Assembly (NCBI GenBank): GCA_015056815.1
Contig: SVFN01000004.1
Coordinates: 102,915 to 166,914, forward strand
Length of the DNA stretch: 64,000 bases
Origin: Lachnospiraceae bacterium
Lineage (GTDB): Bacteria > Bacillota > Clostridia > Lachnospirales > Lachnospiraceae
Direction: 5' to 3'
The position numbers and the translations under genes are program-made. Positions within the stretch are counted from its first letter, which is position 1. Each line of letters begins with the position of its first letter. This document shows positions 56,263 to 64,000 of the stretch, piece after piece. The notes under the pieces were generated by a model. That model saw only the letters and a list, made by a program, of their open reading frames with translations, searched no databases and was not told where the DNA came from.

Positions 56263-57873
56263 ATGAAAAAAACATGGATCGCATTGGGAATGGCTGCCAT
56301 CATGACATTGCAGCAGCCGGTCGCGGGAGCAGTGCCGGAAGTGGGATATGTTACCGTAAACAGGAATGACCTGCGACTTGCCATACAAAATAACGGGCAG
56401 AGGGAATCCTTTGTGTCTTTTGGGAAAAGGATGTCGGGATTTTTTGAAAACAGGTGGATCAGAAAAACTGTATCGGAAAATAATGTGTCGGCAAAAACGG
56501 TTTGTGTGAATGCGGTCACGGCAAACATTGTTTCGGAGAGAACTGTGTCTGCCAATACTGTGCAGACAGATACGGTATCAGCGAATGCCTTGGAGCAAGA
56601 CTCCGTATCGGAAAATGCCGCGGAGTATCCCGGACAGGAGGGACGCAAAAATCTTTGTCCACAGGGACTTGCAGATCAATGGAGCAATGAGCGGGAGAGC
56701 AACGGCACACAGGTGTCTGATACACAGCCTGCCGTTTCCCCGACGACAGAGCAGAGTGAGAAAGTTCCGATCCTGACCGGAAGCGTGATCACAGGCATCA
56801 GCATGGCAACGTACAAATCGGTGAAGATCACCTGGAATAAGATCGAGGATGCCCAAGGCTATCAGGTGTACCGCGCTACGACAAGAACAGGGCGATACCA
56901 GCTGATCAAAAATGTGCCGGCCTCTTCTTTGAGCTGTACAGATAAGAGCAAGACCCTGACAGCGGGCAAAAAATATTATTATAAGGTATGTCCCTATGCT
57001 ACCTGTATGGGAAAGACGGTTTACGGCGATCTTTCGGTAGCAAAGAAGATCACATTTTCCCTTCCGGAAGTGACCTTAAAGAGTGTGAAGCCGGGAGCGG
57101 GCGGGACGCTGCAGCTAAAGTGGAAAAAGGTCAAAGGGGCGGCAGGGTATGAGATCAGACGCTGTGAGACCGAAAAGGGAAAATATGCCGCAGTAAAGCT
57201 GATAGAGAGTGCAACCGCGCAAAAATGCACACTGTCTGCCGTGGAAGCAAACGGAAAGTATTATTATAAGGTTCGTGCTTACCGGCTTGAGAAAGGGAAA
57301 AAGGTCTATGGTGCCTATTCAGCGGCCAGGGAGGCTGAGGTTGCCAATTTCGGGTATGACGGAGAGCCTTATGTGCAAAAATGTATGCGCGTGTTCGGAA
57401 CGGGCTACTACAAATATTATCCCACAGAGGCAGCAGCACTTAAGGATATGGTCACGATCACTGTCAAGGTCTGGGATCTGGACGGACGGGGCGGAAAAGT
57501 GACCAGACAGAAAAGCATCGTGATCCACAAAAACCTCGCCCTGACAGTGGAGCAGATCTTTAAAGAGATCTATGAAGGAAAGGAACGTTTCCCGATCAAA
57601 GCGGTTGGAGGCTTCAGCTGGAGGGGAATCGGTTCGACCTCGGAGCATAATCAGGGAACGGCGCTGGATATCAATCCGAATGAGAACTATATGATCGAGG
57701 GCAATGGTACGATCTCCAGCGGATCGTTGTGGCAGCCCGGAGTCAATCCCTATTCCATTCCCGCAGATGGGGAAGTTGTCAGGATCTTTAAAAAATACGG
57801 CTTTGGCTGGGGCGGCAGAGGCTGGAGCAGCGGACGACGCGATTATATGCATTTTTCATTCTTTGGGACATAA
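56263..57873 (+). CDS. Secreted Fn3-module protein with C-terminal M15-type D-Ala-D-Ala carboxypeptidase-like domain
   Basis: Signal-like N-terminus; two Fn3-like modules (KYYYKVCPYATCMGKTVYGDLS; KYYYKVRAYRLEKGKKVYGAYS); STSEHNQGTALDINPN and RRDYMHFSFFG metal-site motifs. Confidence 0.75.
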   Translation: MKKTWIALGMAAIMTLQQPVAGAVPEVGYVTVNRNDLRLAIQNNGQRESFVSFGKRMSGFFENRWIRKTVSENNVSAKTVCVNAVTANIVSERTVSANTVQTDTVSANALEQDSVSENAAEYPGQEGRKNLCPQGLADQWSNERESNGTQVSDTQPAVSPTTEQSEKVPILTGSVITGISMATYKSVKITWNKIEDAQGYQVYRATTRTGRYQLIKNVPASSLSCTDKSKTLTAGKKYYYKVCPYATCMGKTVYGDLSVAKKITFSLPEVTLKSVKPGAGGTLQLKWKKVKGAAGYEIRRCETEKGKYAAVKLIESATAQKCTLSAVEANGKYYYKVRAYRLEKGKKVYGAYSAAREAEVANFGYDGEPYVQKCMRVFGTGYYKYYPTEAAALKDMVTITVKVWDLDGRGGKVTRQKSIVIHKNLALTVEQIFKEIYEGKERFPIKAVGGFSWRGIGSTSEHNQGTALDINPNENYMIEGNGTISSGSLWQPGVNPYSIPADGEVVRIFKKYGFGWGGRGWSSGRRDYMHFSFFGT

Positions 57874-57884
57874 AAGGAACGCTT

Positions 57885-59057
57885 ATGAAACGTGATCAGA
57901 CATTTCAGATACTGACGGTGATCGGAATACTCAGTGTTATCATGGGGCATGTGGATCTGGACACATTCCCCCTGATGAACACGTGGTTTACGCCGTATTC
58001 CTATCATATGGCATTATTTGTATTCATTTCCGGTTATTTTTATAAAGAACAAAACGCAAAAAGCGGGGAGAATGCTGTAAGGTATACCTGCAAAAAAATA
58101 AGAACGCTTTTGTTTCCGCTCTTTGTCTGGAATCTGCTCTATGGAGGTCTTGTGGCTCTTTTGTCGCATAGAGGATTTCAGATCGGTCAGATGCCTACAC
58201 CCTACAATCTGTTGATCGCTCCTTTTCTGGATGGTCCGGTTTTTGTTTATAACATGACCGGCTGGTTTGTCATGCCACTGTTTCTGGTACAGATGCTGTT
58301 TGTGTGGGGAGGGCTGCTTTTGCGCAGATTCCTTATGCAAAGGAGTGGTCAGAAAGATCCGGGAGAGACGGATCAAAGAACCGGAAGCTGGATTACAGGA
58401 GGTCTGTTTATTCTGCTGTTTGCGGCGGGAATGTTCGGCGTACATCTTGCAATCACAGAACAAAGGCTTGTCTGGCAGCTTCTCTATACCAGGACCTCTT
58501 TTTTTGCTGTTTTTTTCTTCCTCGGGCATATTTACCGGAAAAATCTGGAAAAATGGGATAAGCTGCCCCATCTTGCATATTTCGGGATCGTGCTTTTTTT
58601 TCAGTTTTGTATTTTGTATTTTGCAAAGGGGCGTCTGGATTATGTGATCGGAGGCGGAGAACAATTTGAGAACGGTGTGCTGCTCCCGTTTGTGACGGCT
58701 GTGACGGGAATTGCATTTTATTTAAGGCTTGCCCGCATTCTGGCTGCTGCGGTGCCACAGAGTAAGGCGGTGGATCTGGTCTGTCATCACTCTTACAGCA
58801 TTATGATGCATCAGTTTGCGGGATTCATGGCGGTCAAAGGAATGATCGGACTTTTACAGAAGGTTTTTCATGTTTTTGCTGACTTTAGTATCGATGTGAT
58901 GAAGGTAAATATCTGGTATTATTATTTCCCGCATAATACAGCGGCTTTTGGTGTCTGGTATATTCTGGGCGGCCTGCTTGTGCCGGTGACGATCGGAATT
59001 GTGTCGGAGAAGATCTGTGCATGTGTGAGGCGGTTGAAACCGGGAAAGCATGGATGA
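57885..59057 (+). CDS. Acyltransferase 3 family membrane protein
   Basis: QTFQILTVIGILSVIMGHVDL, FVFISGYFYKEQ, polytopic. Confidence 0.75.
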   Translation: MKRDQTFQILTVIGILSVIMGHVDLDTFPLMNTWFTPYSYHMALFVFISGYFYKEQNAKSGENAVRYTCKKIRTLLFPLFVWNLLYGGLVALLSHRGFQIGQMPTPYNLLIAPFLDGPVFVYNMTGWFVMPLFLVQMLFVWGGLLLRRFLMQRSGQKDPGETDQRTGSWITGGLFILLFAAGMFGVHLAITEQRLVWQLLYTRTSFFAVFFFLGHIYRKNLEKWDKLPHLAYFGIVLFFQFCILYFAKGRLDYVIGGGEQFENGVLLPFVTAVTGIAFYLRLARILAAAVPQSKAVDLVCHHSYSIMMHQFAGFMAVKGMIGLLQKVFHVFADFSIDVMKVNIWYYYFPHNTAAFGVWYILGGLLVPVTIGIVSEKICACVRRLKPGKHG

Positions 59058-59090
59058 AAGACAGCGGATCTGAATAAACGGAAAGGGCCG

Positions 59091-59125
59091 TTGCTTTCAC
59101 AGGCAAAACGGCTGTGAATAGTAAC
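59091..59125 (+). repeat. Dispersed hairpin element, copy 3
   Basis: TTGCTTTCACAGGCAAAACGGCTGTGAATAGTAAC. Confidence 0.8.
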
Positions 59126-59169
59126 AAAGTGCCAGGATAAAAAGGGGCAGAGCTATTGACAGAACAGGA

Positions 59170-60543
59170 GTGACAGAACAGATGACACAGTCAAAACAAC
59201 AGATTTCCCAATATGACAAAATGACGAAAACACCGGTGGAGAAGCTGATTGTGACACTTTCGATCCCCACGATCATTTCCATGCTGGTGACAAATATCTA
59301 TAACCTGGTGGATACGGCTTTTGTCGGAAGGCTGGGAACCAGTGCCAGCGGGGCGGTCGGGATTGTGTTCGGCTTTATGGCGATCATCCAGGCGTTCGGG
59401 TTCATGTTCGGGCAGGGGAGCGGAAGTCTTCTTTCCAGAGCACTTGGATGCAAGGAGAAAGAACGGGCGACGGTTATGGCGTCCACCGGCTTTTTCGGTT
59501 CTTTCGTCAGCGGTCTTCTGATCATGGCGGCCGGCTTTTTGTGTCTCGACGATATGATCATAGTGCTTGGTTCTACGTCTACGATCGCTCCGTTTGCGAA
59601 AACATATATCACATATATTCTGATCGCGGCTCCTTTTATGAGCTCGAGTCTGACGATGAACAATATCCTGCGTTATGAGGGAAAAGCGTCACTTGGCATG
59701 GTGGGGCTTATGACAGGTGCCGTTTTGAATATGGTGGGGGATCCGATCTTAATGTTCGGGCTTCATATGGGCATCGCGGGAGCCGGACTGTCGACGGCTC
59801 TGAGTCAGCTTGTGAGCTGGGGGATCCTGCTTGGCATGTTTTTGTCCGGTAAGACGGAGACGAGGATCGGCTTTGGGATGCTGGGAAAAGAGGTGATCGG
59901 AAATCTCTGGGCGGTCATGACGACCGGTTTTCCGAGTCTTTTGCGGCAGGGACTCAACAGCTTCGCCACAGTGCTGCTGAATTCACGGTGTGCACTTTAC
60001 GGCGATGCGGCTGTGGCTGCCATGAGCATTGTGACGAGGATCATTTTCTTTGCCTTTTCCATTGCGCTCGGGATCGGGCAGGGATTCCAGCCGGTGGCGG
60101 GTTTCAATTACGGTGCAGGGCAATATAAGAGGATCCGGAAAGCCTACCGGTTTACGATCCTTTTGTCGGAAAGTATTATCGTGGCAGGGTGTGTTTTACT
60201 GATCACTTTTTCGGACGGTCTGATCCGGCTGTTCAGAGATGACCGGGAGGTGATCGCGATCGGGACCAGGGCACTGAGACTGCAGGCTCTGGCGCAGTTG
60301 ACGCTTCCTCCCTGCATGGTAACGGAGATGCTGTTTCAGAGTACAGGCAAAAGACTGAATGCTTCCGCAATCTCGTCACTTAGGAGCGGAGTCCTCTTCA
60401 TCCCGGCGCTTCTGATCTTATCGAATCTGCGGGGATTGTCCGGCATACAGGAGGCACAGCCGCTATCTCTGGTACTGTCACTTCCGGTCACATTTGTCTT
60501 TGCAATCGATTATTTTAAGAGACTTCCACGAAAAGAGGTTTAG
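59170..60543 (+). CDS. MATE-family transporter
   Basis: TLSIPTIISMLVTNIYNLVDTAFVGRLGTSASGAVGIVFG; GFQPVAGFNYGAGQYKRIRKA. Confidence 0.93.
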   Translation: MTEQMTQSKQQISQYDKMTKTPVEKLIVTLSIPTIISMLVTNIYNLVDTAFVGRLGTSASGAVGIVFGFMAIIQAFGFMFGQGSGSLLSRALGCKEKERATVMASTGFFGSFVSGLLIMAAGFLCLDDMIIVLGSTSTIAPFAKTYITYILIAAPFMSSSLTMNNILRYEGKASLGMVGLMTGAVLNMVGDPILMFGLHMGIAGAGLSTALSQLVSWGILLGMFLSGKTETRIGFGMLGKEVIGNLWAVMTTGFPSLLRQGLNSFATVLLNSRCALYGDAAVAAMSIVTRIIFFAFSIALGIGQGFQPVAGFNYGAGQYKRIRKAYRFTILLSESIIVAGCVLLITFSDGLIRLFRDDREVIAIGTRALRLQALAQLTLPPCMVTEMLFQSTGKRLNASAISSLRSGVLFIPALLILSNLRGLSGIQEAQPLSLVLSLPVTFVFAIDYFKRLPRKEV

Positions 60544-60631
60544 AAAGCGTGATACAGTGAGGTCTCAGCAACCGGATGAAAAGGAAATATGATTATTTAT
60601 AATTTCTTAACGGATTTCGTGGCGAAAACAG

Positions 60632-60660
60632 TTTACAATTTGGTAAAAAAACGGTAAAAT
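60632..60660 (+). promoter_or_regulatory. Candidate sigma-70-type promoter
   Basis: TTTACA - 17 nt - TAAAAT upstream of the LamG/GH43-like gene. Confidence 0.5.
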
Positions 60661-60790
60661 AGATACAGTATCAGCCTGTCCGGGAAGTAAAAAAAATGGC
60701 AGGCTGATCGTGCGTAAGAGGGCAGGAAGTCCGATTGGGCACAGACTAATTTTTATGCAGCGGTAAAACCGCAAAAAGGAGGGTTATCGA

Positions 60791-63700
60791 ATGAAACTTT
60801 TCAAAACAATGAAAAGTGTCTCAGTGGGTCTTATGACAGCGGCACTGGCGGTCACATCTCTTCCGGTCGGCAATATCGGTCCGGTCTTTGCAGATGAAGC
60901 ACCTGAGAGTGACGGTATGATACTTCACTGGGATATGACCAAAGAAACAGATGACACATTAAAGGATCTGACCGGTAACGGTCACAGTGGCGTGATCCAT
61001 ACACCGGCCAAGGAAGATGCGGTCGGGGCGATCGAGGTACTGGATCTGACCGGCGGATATGTAGATATTCCGGACGGTACGATTCCGGAGGACGCTACGG
61101 AAGTAACGATCAATATGCTGGTAAAGATCGCCAGCAATATCAAATCATCCTGGATGTTCTGTCTGGGATCTTCCAATAAGAGATATCTGTATCTGACCGG
61201 AAGCTCCAATCAGGACAATAATATGCGTGGCTGTGTGGGATGTGTACCGACAGAACTTTTGGAGACCGGTAATGGCTGGAGCTATGAATCCGGCGTGATC
61301 GGAAGTGAACCTCTGACAGCAGGTGAGTGGCAGAATATCACTGTTACTTATAAGGATGGCGGAGAGTTTACCTTCTACAAGAATGGTGTAGAGCAGGGAA
61401 GTGCCAGCATCGCAGAGGGCAATGCCGGCAACGCTACATTGCAGGATCTGATGACAGCAGGTGACGGTCTGGACGGATATATGGGCTGGTCTTTCTATGG
61501 ATCGAACGATCCGAAATTCCAGGGTAAGGTAGCAGACTTCCGTATTTACAACAAAGAATTGTCTGCGGATGAGGTAAGTGCACTGAATTCCAGCGTGGAA
61601 GATATGTTAAACAGTCTGGTGAACGCTGACTTTAGTGCGAAGGATATCAAACTGACAGAGGCAGACCTTCTTGGTGCGAATACAGACGCAAATGCGATCA
61701 CGGAGGATCTTTCCCTCCCGACGACGACCAAGATCAAAGATTATGATGCGACCATCACATGGGAAAGCTCTAATACCAGTGTTATCTCAAATGATGGTAA
61801 GGTAAAGGGACCGAAGAAGGATACAAAGGTAACGCTGACCGGAAGCTTTACGGCTAACGGCGATACCGTGACCAAGGAATTTTCTTTCAAGGTATTAAAG
61901 AAAGCAACGCCGGAAGATATCACAAAAGGAGATGCAGATAACCTTGTGATCCCGAATATGACCGATATCCGCGGCAATATTACGCTTCCGGAAAAGGGAG
62001 AGCTGGGATCAACGATCACATGGACATCTTCCAACGAGTCTGTCATCAGTACAAAGCAGGATGGCGAGAAGGCTCCCGGTGTAGTAAACAGACAGGAAAA
62101 GGCGGATACCAAGGTGACTTTGACCGGTACCTTCAAGTATGAAGATGCTATCGCGACAAAAGAGTTTGAGTGTGTGGTTAAGAAGGCTGCCAAGACACCT
62201 GAGCTGACCGATTATCTGTTTGCATATTTCCCGTATATTTATGGACAGGTGCAGGATGAGAGAATTTATTTCGGCGCGGGTACGGATGGTCTTAATTTTA
62301 AAGCGTTAAATGAAGGAAAATTTGTCATTGAATCTAAGCAAGGAACACATGGTCTGCGTGATCCGTTTATCATCCGTTCCAAAGAGGGTGATAAATTCTA
62401 CATGATCGCGACCGATCTTACTGTTGCAGGCCTGGATCAGGATGGCAAGCATTATGCAGGACAGGGATGGGGTGAAAATCAGGTATCCGGCAGCCAGTAT
62501 ATTATGGTTTGGGAATCCACTGACCTTGTGAACTGGTCCGAGCAGAGAATGTGTCATGTGGCAGATGATACTGCAGGATGTACCTGGGCACCGGAAGCAT
62601 ATTATGATGATGCGACCGGACAGTATCTGGTATTCTGGGCATCCAAGACAAAGGCAGATAATTACAGCAAGCAGAGATTATGGTGTGCTACTACAAGAGA
62701 TTTCTACACATTCTCTGAGCCGTCTGTCTGGATCGAAAGCGATCAGTCTGTGATCGATACAACAGTTATCAAAGTGGGTGATTATTACTATCGTTATACT
62801 AAGAACGAAGGCAGTCAGAATCAGAATGGTACGCCGAGTAAGAGAGTATTCTGTGAGAGAAGTAAATCATTACTTTCCACGGAGTGGGAGCTTGTGCATA
62901 AGAATTCATTAAATGGTAATGTAAACATTGAAGGTCCTTGTATCTTCAAGATCAACGATGAAGATGTTGAGCATGCAAAAGAGCTTGCAGGCTTAAAGAA
63001 CATCTCATTTGACGGCGATGAGCTTTTCTGCCTGATCGCTGACAACAATGGTTCTACTATTTTCCCTGGACTTTCTGATGATATTACGACAGGTGAGTTC
63101 AAGGTACTCGGAACAGGCAAGACGGCTGCAGTAGGCGGAACATCCATTTATTCCATGCCGGAGCCCGGTGCAAGCCATGGTACGATTATACCGATCACAT
63201 CAGAAGAATACAATAATGTAATGTTAAAATGGAATAGCAGCTATGCAGAGGCAGCAGCAGACGCAGCAGACAAGGCAGATACAGCAGCCACCTCATTAAG
63301 TGTTCCGGAAACAACAGACAAGAATCTGTCTCTGCCGACGAGCAGAACAGGCGCTACCATCACATGGGAATCATCTGATCCTTCTGTAGTAAGCACGACA
63401 GGTGTGGTAACCAGAGGCAATGAGGATAAGACCGTTACACTTACGGCAACCGTTGTCGTAAAGGGCAGTGGCGAGGTTCGTGATCAGGTGATCTACAAAG
63501 AGTTCACTGTAACCGTACCGAAGAAAGAGGCTTCTTCCGTAACTCCCGGAGGCAGTTCGGAAGTGAAACCGGTACCGCAGCCTACAACGCCTGCACCGAC
63601 CGTTGCAACACTTGCAAAAGGCAAACTCGGCAGTGTTAAGAACAAAAAAGCAGGCCAGGCTGTTGTGGCGATCAAAAAGACAGAAGGTGCAGTAGGATAT

Positions 63701-63892
63701 CAGGTTACCTATGCGGATAACAAGAAATTCAAAAAGGCAAAGAGCAAAACAACCAAGAAAACAAGTCTTACCTTAAAGAAAATGAAAAAAGGCAAAACCT
63801 ATTTTGTAAAGGTACGTGCATACAAGACCGTTAACGGTAAGAAGGTTTATGGTGATTACTCAGCAGTAAAGAAAGTGAAGATCAAAAAATAA
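60791..63892 (+). CDS. Secreted LamG plus GH43-like glycoside hydrolase with bacterial Ig-like and C-terminal Fn3-like modules
   Basis: Signal peptide; LHWDMTKETDDTLKDLTGNGHSG LamG; TITWESSNTSVIS Ig-like repeats; GLRDPFIIRSKEGDKFYMIATDLTV, WAPEAYYDDATGQYLVFWASK GH43-like blades; C-terminal Fn3-like. Confidence 0.85.
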   Translation: MKLFKTMKSVSVGLMTAALAVTSLPVGNIGPVFADEAPESDGMILHWDMTKETDDTLKDLTGNGHSGVIHTPAKEDAVGAIEVLDLTGGYVDIPDGTIPEDATEVTINMLVKIASNIKSSWMFCLGSSNKRYLYLTGSSNQDNNMRGCVGCVPTELLETGNGWSYESGVIGSEPLTAGEWQNITVTYKDGGEFTFYKNGVEQGSASIAEGNAGNATLQDLMTAGDGLDGYMGWSFYGSNDPKFQGKVADFRIYNKELSADEVSALNSSVEDMLNSLVNADFSAKDIKLTEADLLGANTDANAITEDLSLPTTTKIKDYDATITWESSNTSVISNDGKVKGPKKDTKVTLTGSFTANGDTVTKEFSFKVLKKATPEDITKGDADNLVIPNMTDIRGNITLPEKGELGSTITWTSSNESVISTKQDGEKAPGVVNRQEKADTKVTLTGTFKYEDAIATKEFECVVKKAAKTPELTDYLFAYFPYIYGQVQDERIYFGAGTDGLNFKALNEGKFVIESKQGTHGLRDPFIIRSKEGDKFYMIATDLTVAGLDQDGKHYAGQGWGENQVSGSQYIMVWESTDLVNWSEQRMCHVADDTAGCTWAPEAYYDDATGQYLVFWASKTKADNYSKQRLWCATTRDFYTFSEPSVWIESDQSVIDTTVIKVGDYYYRYTKNEGSQNQNGTPSKRVFCERSKSLLSTEWELVHKNSLNGNVNIEGPCIFKINDEDVEHAKELAGLKNISFDGDELFCLIADNNGSTIFPGLSDDITTGEFKVLGTGKTAAVGGTSIYSMPEPGASHGTIIPITSEEYNNVMLKWNSSYAEAAADAADKADTAATSLSVPETTDKNLSLPTSRTGATITWESSDPSVVSTTGVVTRGNEDKTVTLTATVVVKGSGEVRDQVIYKEFTVTVPKKEASSVTPGGSSEVKPVPQPTTPAPTVATLAKGKLGSVKNKKAGQAVVAIKKTEGAVGYQVTYADNKKFKKAKSKTTKKTSLTLKKMKKGKTYFVKVRAYKTVNGKKVYGDYSAVKKVKIKK

Positions 63893-63959
63893 ACCGGATT
63901 ATGGATAAAATCCGTTAAAAGACAGAAGGGGCTGTGAAAAAAGCATAGCCTGAAAAACA

Positions 63960-64000
63960 AAGAGGGATCAAGGGTTATCAAAACCCAAGATCCTTCTTTT
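63960..64000 (+). terminator. Possible terminator stem-loop at window end
   Basis: AGAGGGATCAAGGGTT atcaaa AACCCAAGATCCTTCTTTT imperfect stem with T run. Confidence 0.5.

Noticed and set aside
1-64000. tRNA, rRNA, transposase, integrase or phage genes
   Set aside because: None recognised on either strand by eye; a tRNAscan/Infernal run would be needed to exclude small RNAs formally.

Overview
This 64 kb window appears to come from a Firmicutes chromosome, probably Lachnospiraceae (inferred from protein style, not tested by search). Most of it, about 1.9-40.3 kb, is a large plus-strand cell-surface polysaccharide locus. It contains dTDP-rhamnose genes (rmlA, rmlB, rmlD; no rmlC seen), many GT2 and GT4 glycosyltransferases, several GT-C-like polytopic enzymes, GtrA/DUF2304/UPF0104-type small membrane partners and an acyltransferase. 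It also holds a phosphotransferase/HAD/CotH/VTC/DUF4956/NTP-transferase module, a polyprenyl glycosylphosphotransferase and an LCP-family ligase. Downstream are glmS, a ClpX variant with a long acidic repeat-bearing N-terminal extension, a Csp-like S8 protease, an LspA-like protein, a lone carbamate kinase, secreted proteins sharing C-terminal Fn3-like modules, a MATE transporter and a LamG/GH43-like enzyme. The most unusual non-coding features are two tandem arrays of hairpin-rich units flanking the DUF6483-like gene and rmlD: about five copies of ~152 bp at 10.3-11.09 kb and two copies of 179 bp at 12.48-12.84 kb. Both carry GNRA-tetraloop-like hairpins. A ~35 nt inverted-repeat element also occurs three times in intergenic gaps. 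No CRISPR array, rRNA, tRNA, transposase or phage gene was recognised. All family names are from reading motifs by eye; no database search was run.
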